A stretch of DNA of 64,000 nucleotides from Fulvia fulva (taxonomy: Eukaryota; Ascomycota; Dothideomycetes; Mycosphaerellales; Mycosphaerellaceae), in the NCBI RefSeq assembly GCF_020509005.1, contig NC_063012.1, positions 1,364,001 through 1,428,000 on the forward strand, read 5' to 3'. Under the pieces are notes generated by a model, which saw only the letters and a program-made list of their open reading frames with translations, did no database searches and had not been told where the DNA came from. Position 1 is the stretch's first letter; the number at the start of each line of letters is the position of its first letter. A program made the translations under genes and the position numbers. Below, in pieces: positions 1 through 8,393 of this stretch.

Positions 1-1121
1 AGGAAGTTTTGGTCTCACTGTGGACAATAGTATGGCTCGTGCCCTTTGACAATAGCATAGTGGCTGGTCAAGCTGGATGGCCCCGCACTAGCTGTCGCTG
101 TGAGGGTAAGTGAAGTGAAGCTCGCCTTCACTTGCGCAGGAAAGCCATCTGAAGTCGCTGCCATCCCAGATTTGATGAGCTGGTGCAGCTCGTTGTGCTG
201 AATCGCCTCCTGCTTGGTATGTGTCCATCGGGGCGATAATGCTCGAATGCCAGGCCAGAAGCTGTAGCGTAGGGCATGTGGTCTGACGCCAAGCGAAGGA
301 GGAAGTCCTGGGAACTTCAAAAAAAGTCAATGCGCAAACGGTCGAGATGGAAAGATGGCTGGGCGCAGCATTTTCCAACCAGTGAGCGAAGAGATAATAA
401 GCAACAGCTCTACCAAATGCGTTCTCAATGGAAAGTATTGTACAGCTCAGAACGGGCATCGATGGACATGGTTCCAGGCTCGCTTCGAGGGTGGCAGTCG
501 CAGACGTGTTGGAACGCTGGATCCTGGAGAGATGCTGTCGTGCGCAAGGGAACGTCCTCGTACAGGCCTTTGGATCAGCCTGCGCTGCGTGGATCTTTCA
601 CCAGTGATGATAGTGTTCGTCCATTGCCGTTCTGCAGTGCTCGTTCGTAAATTTGGTGGCAGCTTCGCGGTACCTGTTGCAGAGCTGGAGAGACATGTCA
701 ACATCGACTGCAGCATCTCAGCCATCGCCGATGTCACCTTCTATAGAGCTGCATCGTACAGTCCGACGCTTTGCGAGCATTGCCATGGTCCCACTCAAAC
801 ATATCGTCTTCGCAGAGAGCCCTCAAGCGCTGATTGATACGGATCGCTGCCCACCACCTCCACAAATTGTAGTCAGAACACTCCATACTAGCATCTCGTA
901 CTGTGTCCAGAGACTTGCAGCAGGATAAAAGGTCTTTCGTGATGATTATATGAGAAAATCAAACCGCTCTTGAACCGCGAGGTCAGGAAACAGCTCGGCA
1001 AGACGGGTAGTTCTAGACTAAATCCGGAGTCGCAACCTCAAACCTCATCACCAAACGGCAAGCTTCACAGCAGCAGTCGCATCACGTCCACGACCCGCTC
1101 TCTACTCACCACACCGCAATC
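1..1121. other. left edge, no supported gene
   Basis: Short open frames exist on both strands (for example 355-837 plus and 15-320 minus). None shows a recognisable domain, none is clearly longer than chance, and no splicing model joins them. The 3' end of a gene beginning left of the window cannot be excluded. The last 150 bases before 1122 are presumably ATP5 promoter and leader. Confidence 0.5.
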
Positions 1122-1936
1122 ATGTTCGCCGGCCGTGTCGCAGTCCGGTCAGCCCGCGTGGCAGCACCACGATTCAACGTCGCTGCCACCCGCTCCTTCG
1201 CCGAAGCCGCCGCAAAGCCCGCAGCAGCATCCGGAGCAGACACCAGGCCTCCTATCGAGGTCTTTGGCGTCGACGGCACCTACGCCAGCGCTCTGGTATG
1301 GATATAGATGATGCGCAGAGGCAGGAAAAGGTACTAACACAGCCATTGGCAGTACACCGCAGCCGCCAAGTCCTCCTCGCTCGACAACGTCTCCAAGGCC
1401 ATTGACAGTCTCCACCAGACCTTCAAGAAGGACCCCAAGCTCGCCAGCATCATCCAGGCCCCTACTCTCACCGTCGAAGATAAGAAGCAGATTGTGCAAG
1501 AGCTCCAGAAGACCACCGGTGTTCAGGACAAGACAAACACCATCACCAACTTCCTCAACACCCTTGCCGAGAACAACCGCCTGAGCGTCCTCGAGGGCGT
1601 ATGCGAGAAGTTCGCGCAGCTAATCAGTGCGTCGAAGGGTGAGGTTGAGCTTACAATTACATCCGCCGCGCCATTGGACAGCAAGATTGTGAAGCAGTTG
1701 GAGGCGGCTATCAGCAAGAGCCAGTACGTTGGTCAGGGCAAGAAGTTGAAGGTTACGCCAAAGGTATGCTATCACACCACGGAAGCACACAGTATGCAAT
1801 AAGCTGACACAATATGTTACAGGTCAACCCAGATATCCGCGGCGGCCTCGTCGTCGAGATCGGCGACCGTACCATCGACCTGAGCGTTTCCTCCAAGATG
1901 CACAAGATGAACAACCTCCTCCAAACAGCTTTGTAA
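1122..1936 (+). CDS. ATP5: ATP synthase subunit 5 (OSCP), mitochondrial
   Basis: Oligomycin-sensitivity-conferring protein, the stator subunit that ties the F1 head of mitochondrial ATP synthase to the peripheral stalk. I read three exons: 1122-1295, 1353-1763 and 1823-1936. The introns are GT-AG of 57 and 59 bp, the first with an ACTAAC branch site at 1333-1338. The N-terminus is basic and Ala/Arg-rich (MFAGRVAVRSARVAAPRFN), typical of a mitochondrial presequence. The body carries the OSCP pattern: LDNVSKAIDSL, FLNTLAENNRL, and the C-terminal block NPDIRGGLVVEIGDRTIDLS, then a Met/Asn-rich end. The predicted length is about 231 residues, normal for fungal OSCP. The next gene downstream is convergent (epsilon-COP) and lies beyond the repeat array. 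Confidence 0.96.
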
Positions 1937-2042
1937 ATATGTAGCAGTAGAGATGGAAGGGGTGCTGTAGAGTTTAAGCATCATCGAACAAGTCGGTTTT
2001 CTTGTGTTGTGTCCAGCTTGATGTTCACATCTGACTGATATG

Positions 2043-2050
2043 TCACGTGA
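2043..2050. promoter_or_regulatory. TCACGTGA palindrome (E-box core)
   Basis: A perfect 8-bp palindrome with a CACGTG core lies between ATP5 and the first array unit, about 100 bp upstream of that unit. CACGTG is the core site of fungal bHLH factors. Any role here is inference. Confidence 0.3.
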
Positions 2051-2148
2051 TATGTGTCACTCAAGCTGACGGCATGAGGTTCTACAGCATGCAGGCATCC
2101 GACTAATGCTGTTTGTCTATATAATGAGCACGGGACTGACTGTCTCTC

Positions 2149-2235
2149 GGGGAAGTAGCTCATCCAATTACAAGCAAGCTCGCTATAGTCTCACTGCCGT
2201 CACCCCCGTGGCGCAGGCCGAGACTCTTCCCTTTT
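2149..2235 (+). ncRNA. candidate small RNA gene, array copy 1
   Basis: The unit begins GGGGAAG and ends CTTCCC followed by TTTT, so its two ends can pair (six Watson-Crick pairs plus G-U). TATATAA at 2118-2124 sits 31 to 25 bases upstream of the start. The 9-mer TGGCGCAGG, shared by all four units, lies at 2209-2217 and resembles an A-box, although at +61 it is further in than usual. Just after the T-run, GATTCAAACTCC at 2243-2254 resembles a B-box. Transcription by RNA polymerase III is inference. Confidence 0.45.
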
Positions 2236-2460
2236 GCTCCCCGATTCAAACTCCAGGTATAACGACACTGAGAACCATCCACGTTTGTAGATACCACAGA
2301 CCAAGATATGCCTCACCCTCTGGAGTACCGTCTGCTCCAAAGTCCCGGCGTGACCTTTTTGGTCAGCAGCCAAGCATATCCAGCCTCCCGTTGCGGAACA
2401 AATGCTGTGTGCAGCCATCCTTTTTAACCTACATGTAATGGCACATCTCTGCAGCCATTC

Positions 2461-2552
2461 AGGGAAGTAGCTTCCACCAATCATTCCTCCGCTGCCTGCC
2501 AGTCTTTCCTGTCGTCGCACCCCGTGGCGCAGGTCAAGGCTCTTCCCTTTTT
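2461..2552 (+). ncRNA. candidate small RNA gene, array copy 2
   Basis: The unit begins AGGGAAG (2461-2467) and ends CTTCCC at 2542-2547 plus TTTTT, giving a perfect 7-bp closing stem with the first T. The shared 9-mer TGGCGCAGG is at 2525-2533. A degenerate TATA-like TACATGTAAT starts at 2430, exactly -31. No known RNA family was recognised. Confidence 0.45.
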
Positions 2553-2812
2553 GCTTCCAGGTCCGGCTTTCGAATGGAGAACATTTGACGTCGTGGGAGC
2601 AGGTACATATTGACAAATACACCTCGCCGAGCGAGTGAGCGGCTGCTGAAAGGCATCATGGTCATCATTTTTTATTCCAGCGACCGAGCATATCATGCCT
2701 GCTTACCAAGCCTGTCCATCTCCATGGCCTGCCCAGGTGGAACAAACGCCTCGTGCATACACCCGCGATGCCCTGCAAGTCTACATATTGCCATAGAGAT
2801 TGGCCATCTCTC

Positions 2813-2899
2813 AGGGAAGTAGCTCCTACCACTCATATTATCGCTCCCGTCTTCCTGTCGTCTCGTCACCATGGCGCAGGTCAAGACTCTTCCCTTTTT
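2813..2899 (+). ncRNA. candidate small RNA gene, array copy 3
   Basis: The unit begins AGGGAAG (2813-2819) and ends CTTCCC at 2889-2894 plus TTTTT, again a perfect 7-bp closing stem. Directly after the 5' strand, GTAGCTCCTAC can form a small hairpin. TGGCGCAGG is at 2872-2880. TACATATT at 2782-2789 occupies the same -31 position as the TATATAA of copy 1. This copy and copy 2 look best preserved. Confidence 0.45.
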
Positions 2900-3157
2900 G
2901 CTCCTCGCTTCAAGCTTTGAACATCCGCAGGAATGAGGTTCCATAGCTTTTGCGCTGGGAGAAGGCGCGATATGCACTGAGCGTGCCTCACTCCCAAGTA
3001 AAGCGTACCACATCTCTTAGGGCCCTACTCTTTTTGCAGCCATGTCATATCAACCATCGTTCCGCCAAGCTTATCCATTGCCACGTCGGGCAGTCATATG
3101 CATCCACCCGCGAACCAGTGTTTGCTCTCATCTGTTACCAAAGATGTGGTGCCTCTC

Positions 3158-3268
3158 AGGGAAGTAGCTGCTACCAATCATATTAGCTCAAAGTCTTGAT
3201 ACTGCTGCTGCTCGTCGGCGTGGCGCAGGTCAAGCACTTGGACACTCCGGTGTTCATCCTTCCCTTTT
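3158..3268 (+). ncRNA. candidate small RNA gene, array copy 4 (with insert)
   Basis: The unit begins AGGGAAG (3158-3164) and ends CTTCCC at 3259-3264 plus TTTT. GTAGCTGCTAC again allows the small 5' hairpin seen in copy 3. TGGCGCAGG is at 3221-3229. Unlike the others it carries about 20 extra bases near 3236-3257. These contain ACACTCCGGTGT, itself a hairpin, so the insert would extend rather than destroy a folded RNA. The upstream TATA-like element is poor here. Confidence 0.4.
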
Positions 3269-3474
3269 GCTCTTTATTAGGATAAGTGGAAGGACAGTGG
3301 CAGCGGTATGGGTATTGACCCGCTTTCTCCAGGGATGCAGCCAGGTTCTAGCTTTTTGGTATCATCTATTCATGCATGCCGTCTAGAGCATCTTCTATGC
3401 TGCGACTTCCTTCATCTTGCCTGAACAAACGCCTGACGCCATGCTGTCATCTCCCACTCCCTGTCCATCTCCTC

Positions 3475-4371
3475 TTACGGCTCAAACTTCGGATTATACT
3501 TCCCCATCGCCGCCTGAAACTGCTCCCTCTTCACCGCCAACTCCCTCAACAACTCATGCTCCTTCTCAACCGTCTGCAACTTCGCCACCAAATCCCCCGT
3601 CTCCTTCCCAACTATCGTCTTCAGCACCAAATCATTCGCAATCCCCTCCACATGCTCCGGCTCCAATGCGCTCGCCTGTCCCAGCGCCGTCTCCGCCTCT
3701 TCTACTCGTCCCATGTGCAACTCACTAACGGCCTGCGCAATCAAGCTCGTCGCAGACGCACTGCTTGGTCCCTGCGCCAACTCCTCGAATACGTAGAATG
3801 CCTTCTGATAGTTTTCTCCGCCTTGTCGTAGCCCGATCCAGGATTCGGCGAGGTTCACGAGGAGAGCGTCTTGTGCGAAGGAGCGCGCCGAGCGCGCTTC
3901 CTTGAGGGCGAGGTCGACGCGGGTTTGGGAGAGGTGGATTTGGATTATGAGCGCTACGGCGTCGAGGGAGCCTTGGTGGTTTGCAAGCAGTGCGAGAGCC
4001 TGGTCTGGCTTGCCGGCTCTTGCCAATACTGTGCCGATGAGGACTTGGACGTGCAAGTTATCGCTAGCCTGCTCTGCGAGAGTCTCTGCTGAAGAGACTA
4101 GACTGTCGCTGGGAGAGTGCAGGTATGAAGCGTAAAGTTTCGCAGCCGCGAGGTCGGGTGCTGATTTGGCGTCGCTGTCGCTTATTGCTGAGATGACTTC
4201 CTGATGTTGACCGAGAGCACACTGGGCGCGGTATTGGAGGATTCGGATGGGGAGGGCATTGCTTTCTGAGAACGATGATGCATCGAAGTCGTTCAGAACG
4301 GAGGTGTATTGGCCTTGGATGAAAGCCGTGTGGATGTTCACGAGCTCGCCCTCGGCGCCGAAGGGATCCAT
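3475..4371 (-). CDS. SEC28: coatomer subunit epsilon
   Basis: Epsilon-COP, a TPR-like helical subunit of the COPI coat that stabilises alpha-COP and supports retrograde Golgi-to-ER transport. The frame is a single exon of 298 residues, the usual length for the family. The start MDPFGAEGELVNIHTAF matches the usual N-terminus of fungal epsilon-COP. The frame continues upstream to 4479, but that extension is low-quality and is not used. Helical repeats run throughout, for example RILQYRAQCALGQHQEVISA and VLIGTVLARAGKPDQAL, and the C-terminus ends YNPKFEP. The gene is convergent with ATP5 and its 3' end abuts the repeat array. Confidence 0.93.
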   Translation of the reverse strand: MDPFGAEGELVNIHTAFIQGQYTSVLNDFDASSFSESNALPIRILQYRAQCALGQHQEVISAISDSDAKSAPDLAAAKLYASYLHSPSDSLVSSAETLAEQASDNLHVQVLIGTVLARAGKPDQALALLANHQGSLDAVALIIQIHLSQTRVDLALKEARSARSFAQDALLVNLAESWIGLRQGGENYQKAFYVFEELAQGPSSASATSLIAQAVSELHMGRVEEAETALGQASALEPEHVEGIANDLVLKTIVGKETGDLVAKLQTVEKEHELLRELAVKREQFQAAMGKYNPKFEP

Positions 4372-4722
4372 GATGTGTGTTGTGGCAGAGGTAGAAGCGG
4401 GTATGTCCAAGTCGGAGGGTGAATTTGCGTACTTTGCGATCAGCGACCAAGAGGTTTCCGAACGTTGTCGTCGACCCATTAGATCTCAGGGTAACAGCTG
4501 GCGTTGGGCTGGCATTGGCAGGGACCACCACGCGGGGAGAGCAGAAGGCGCGCGTTCACATGTGATGTCGCGCCGAAGTCACGCCTGATATATATTGAAA
4601 GCACTATAGGCGCGACATGGGCAGTGAAGTGCAAGGAACCTCCCATATTTACATCGCTAGCTACACTGTCTGTACAATCCATCCTTCTTGATAGTTCCTC
4701 GAGCTTCAATGCCCACACAACC
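4372..4722. other. intergenic, epsilon-COP promoter side
   Basis: About 350 bp between the epsilon-COP start and the 3' end of the next minus-strand gene. I see no gene or repeat in it. Confidence 0.5.
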
Positions 4723-5571
4723 TTAATCAAAGTATCCCTCAGGAGCACTGACGTCCATATTTTCAACAAACCTACTAGCCCTCGCAGTGCTCGGGGCTGT
4801 CCGCGGCGATATGTCCGGGCTCTCGGGCGGTGGATTCCTGGCCCTCTCAATATCTCCCTCGTCATAATCCGCAACCCCATGCGTCTCCTCGTCATGCCAT
4901 ACACCACTCCCATCATCAGAACCGGCGTCACCGCCAGGATTATCACGCCGTGGCGGCGGCGAGTCCGGTAGTCCAGGATCACGAACCGGCAACGCATTCC
5001 GTCTCGACATGCCAGGAGTCGGAAGCGGAGTGAGAGGCGCGATGCTCATGCCGGAGACATAACTCCCTGAATGTGGAGAGGAGTTACTCGAGCCAGAGGC
5101 CTCATCGGGAGGCGTCGTGACGTTGTACGTGAAGCTCTCAGCTGTAGGCGTAAGATCTGCCGGTGGCCAGGTATTGGCTCGCGGGGTTTGCGGTGGTCGT
5201 GCTGGCGAGGACACGATGAGATAATCGATCGAGTGAAGGTAGTGGCCTGGCATGTCGAGGCGTTCGAGACTGCTGGTCGTTTCCAGCGATAGCTGTGGCG
5301 TGGGAATCGTGGACACGTGCGGGAGATGGCGACCGCGGCGCCAGTTGAGAGGGCGGAGTGGAACGTTGAGCCTCGATGGATGTGGTGGTCCAGGGACGGG
5401 GAGAAGACCCCGAGGATCGGTGTTGCGAGGGAGCAGGAACTGGGCGTAGTATCTCCGTGTGATAGGGATGCGCCAATCAGTATTAGGAGCGCCAGGCCCT
5501 GGGGGAGCTGGACTGGGTTCGATGGTGAGGCGAGTTTCTTCGACCCAGCGGTCGATGTTGTATTGACACAT
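4723..5571 (-). CDS. uncharacterised proline-rich protein
   Basis: A single-exon frame of 282 residues that I do not recognise. The N-terminal ~110 residues look folded and contain aromatic and basic patches (MCQYNIDRWVEETRLTIE, WRIPITRRYYAQFLLPR). The remainder is Pro/Ser/Asp-rich and probably disordered, ending VSAPEGYFD. Immediately upstream of the ATG the minus strand reads CTTTTCTCGCAG, like a 3' splice site, so an upstream noncoding exon or a different first exon is possible. There is no signal peptide or membrane segment. The long open frame supports a real gene; the function is unknown. Confidence 0.7.
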   Translation of the reverse strand: MCQYNIDRWVEETRLTIEPSPAPPGPGAPNTDWRIPITRRYYAQFLLPRNTDPRGLLPVPGPPHPSRLNVPLRPLNWRRGRHLPHVSTIPTPQLSLETTSSLERLDMPGHYLHSIDYLIVSSPARPPQTPRANTWPPADLTPTAESFTYNVTTPPDEASGSSNSSPHSGSYVSGMSIAPLTPLPTPGMSRRNALPVRDPGLPDSPPPRRDNPGGDAGSDDGSGVWHDEETHGVADYDEGDIERARNPPPESPDISPRTAPSTARASRFVENMDVSAPEGYFD

Positions 5572-6034
5572 TACTGCGAGAAAAGATAAGTCTGGTCTGT
5601 AATGAAGGTATGGTAGTCCGGCTTCCTTGATAAGTTATGCTGCAGAAGAGTTTGTATGAGGAAAGGAGACAGAAGATGGGATGGGAGTGTACTTATGCTG
5701 TCGAGAATCCTCGAGGCATTTGAGTGAGACACATCTTGTTGCCGTTCAGATCGTCTTTGTGAAGATGAGTATAGCTCAACACGGACTGTCGCAAAGTCCT
5801 GTCGACGTCAGTCTTGGTGATTTGTGAGACTGTCTTTACGACTGTATTCGCACGTCACGCCAACGATGCTCCGACAGCGATGGAGGAAGCGCACTGCTTT
5901 CTTTTCGTAGCCTTTCGTCTGTGTTGGCTAGAGGCGAGGCAACTGCCGGGAAGCTTGTGTGTGCGATCTCTATGCAGAACCAGCCACGCCTTTCTACTTC
6001 GCTTCATGGCTGAGTGGGAGAAGTACAATTCTCG
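5572..6034. other. intergenic region
   Basis: About 460 bp, the upstream region of the proline-rich gene and the 3' side of the GTPase gene. A 13-codon upstream frame on the minus strand could be a leader ORF. Nothing else was recognised. Confidence 0.4.
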
Positions 6035-7453
6035 CTACGCACGGCCGACCTTGAACGACAAGATCTACACTTGTTAGTTGCGCGTCACCAAAGGTGGAAA
6101 GCATGTAACTCACATCGTTCTTCCCTGGTGACACGAGATCGTCCTCTGCCACTCTCACACCGCCAACTGTCTCACTATAGGCGAGTGGCGCATCTCCCAT
6201 CACCTTGCGGTATACATCGCCCACTGTACTGCCCTTCTTCACAAGTACACAGTCCCGAAAGACTGCCGCACGATCACCTGCAGCGCTACCTGCCCCACCA
6301 CTGCCAAAAGTTCCAATATTCCGCACAGGCCACACTGGAGTAAGGCCAAGAAGTTCAGAAGCACGAGTGAGCACCTGGTTGACGCCAGTGCTTCCAAACC
6401 TATACAGAACCATGTCTTTGAGGTTCTCGATTCGTGTCTTGAGCTTCTCGTCCATCTCTTTCAGACCACCGCCGTCTTCCTCGCCCTGCTCGATGAGATC
6501 TTCTCGTGTGTCCAGGAACTCCGAGCCTGGGATGTACTTGACAAAGCCTTGCTTGACCAGCCGCCGTAAGAAGACTTCTGATATGGCACTACACAGTACT
6601 ATTCGTTCTGGCTTTTCTGCTTTCGCGATCTTCGAGACATTCTTGTCGGCATCTGCGTGGTCGATCTTGTTGAGGGCAAGCACTGTTGGGAACTTCTCGT
6701 CCACAAATGTCTCTACCACGAACTTGATGGTTTCGTCATCCCAATCTTGTAGCGGGGTTTTGAGTCCGGTCTTGTCAAGTGTTCGTGCGACCACGGTCGG
6801 GTTTGCGCCGTAGCCGGAAAATTGCCCTGACAGTGTTTCCACTGGTGTAGCTTTCACTGCAGTATGCCGTCGCTTGATGCCTCCCCACTTCTGCATCAGG
6901 TTTCCCAGTATCCAGTTCACAATCTCTGACCGCAACCACGCGATATCTTGATGTGGATCATACCCTCTCGTCGCCTTCCCTTCCGCATCTGTGATTCCGC
7001 TCACATCAACCACATGAATGAGGGCATCAGCATGTCGTAGGTCGTCCAAGAACTTATTTCCCAAGCCTTTGCCTTGATGTGCTCCTGGGACCAGACCTGC
7101 CACATCTAACAGTTCAATCGGCACACTCCGCGTACCCTTCTGACACGCGCCATAGTTCGGTTTGCATCTCGTTTGCAGCGGGGGTGGTTCGTCCGGCGAT
7201 GGCGGCTGATTGCCCGGTAATGATGTCCGCGAGCAGGCGCATTGTATGTGGAGGTAGCCAATGGCTCTGTTGGGGTCGATGGTGGTGAAAGGAAAGTTAC
7301 CTACTCTTACCTTAGTATAAGATAGTGTCTTCGTGAGGCAGCTCGCGACTAGACTGGCGCATACTTTGCGGTAGTGTCGGTCAGGCTGTTCAGCGTCGTG
7401 GACTTGCCGGACGATGGCTTGCCCACGAGACCGATCAGAGGATCGCGAGGCAT
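6035..7453 (-). CDS. archaeal-type YchF/Obg-like GTPase
   Basis: A predicted P-loop GTPase of the branch shared by archaea and fungi (S. pombe SPAP8A3.11c-like). Three exons close the frame: 7453-7365, 7305-6114 and 6064-6035, giving 436 residues. Exon 1 supplies the start [19 protein letters not shown] with the G1 loop. Exon 2 begins [18 protein letters not shown] cysteine cluster (C-x-C, then C and C around residues 50-80) precedes the G3 region [19 protein letters not shown], as known for this subfamily. G4 is NKID. The C-terminal half ends in a TGS-like segment, and the last 10 codons (ending SFKVGRA) come from a 30-nt third exon. It is divergent from the DYRK kinase. The cellular role is probably ribosome- or translation-linked (family knowledge). 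Confidence 0.88.
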
Positions 7454-8393
7454 CTCCAACGGTGGATGCTGTGTATGTCGACGGAGATGATCGGCTCTTG
7501 TAAGTAGATGCAGTGGTGACGGTTGTGCAAGGCAATTTTGCGAACCCCGCCAATATTTGGTGGGGAGTCAGCCAGAAGTCAGGTACGCATCTGCCTTCTG
7601 CCGCCAACCTTGATAGATGAACAGGGATCTCTTGACAACTGTGCATGCTTCTGTTTGGGCCTCGATGCACGATCAATAGGACACTTGACTCGCTAGCTGA
7701 CAATGTTGTCCGGAAGTGAATGCCGTCACGCAAAAATCAGGAGAAGATTCGCATAGCAACCAGTACCTTGACCGTGTCGTATTGGGCAGACAGGGGGCAG
7801 TCGGCAGCATCGCAGCGGAAGCTAGGAGCTACTGCGTCGTCCAGCGGTACTGTAACACGGTAACACCAAGGAGGGAACGTCCATCTTGTGCCTCCGTGCG
7901 AGCCCTGAGCCCGTGGCCCTCTACACATTGGTCTCGCTTTGCTCGCTTTGCGACTCAGCACGCCGATTATCTCACCACCAACGGCACATCTGCGGCGCCC
8001 GCCGAGGTGAAGACTGCGAGTGCTCTGCGCGATAGGAGGCAAAAACACCGCAACAACACCTCCGCCCTCGAGCCTGCACCTGGTGTATATGCTGACAACC
8101 GTCGACGTCCCCGATCTTCATGACTTCGACGCCAACTTCGTGGTCCGCGCCCCCACCCGCACACCGACACGATGCAGTGAATGCCGGCCATGAATGCAAT
8201 GCACACACGTCTGGCAGGCCAGCACTGGAACATTGATTGATCGGGCGGAGCATATCAGCACATCCTGCGGTGGACATTTGGCCACTCGCAAACATCACGA
8301 ATACACGTCGCGTGGGGCTCGAGCACTTGCACACCCGACCGAGCAGCTCACTGAGACGACATTCACGACATCGGCACGCATACAGCAGCCACC
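7454..8393. promoter_or_regulatory. divergent intergenic region, GTPase / kinase
   Basis: 940 bp separate the two divergent starts. The region must hold both promoters and probably a long kinase leader. Small frames on both strands are not supported by any domain. Confidence 0.5.

Larger units (their letters stand above)
2075..3300 (+). repeat. diverged tandem repeat array, four units of ~310-350 bp
   Basis: Four units follow one another in the same orientation, with starts of the conserved segment at 2149, 2461, 2813 and 3158 (periods 312, 352 and 345 bp). Each contains a conserved core of 87-111 nt that starts at [A/G]GGGAAGTAGCT and ends at CTTCCC plus a T-run. The flanks are more diverged but still alignable, for example AACAAACGCCT near 2742 and again near 3424. 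The array ends against the 3' end of the epsilon-COP gene. No long open frame follows the repeat, so coding explanations are unlikely. Confidence 0.8.

Noticed and set aside
355..837. 160-codon plus-strand frame near the left edge
   Set aside because: No domain, no sensible codon pattern, and similar-length frames occur on the other strand at the same place.
2149..2235. Array units as tRNA genes
   Set aside because: The 7-bp end stem and GTAGCT look tRNA-like, but no T-arm or anticodon arm can be placed and the B-box-like sequence lies beyond the T-run.
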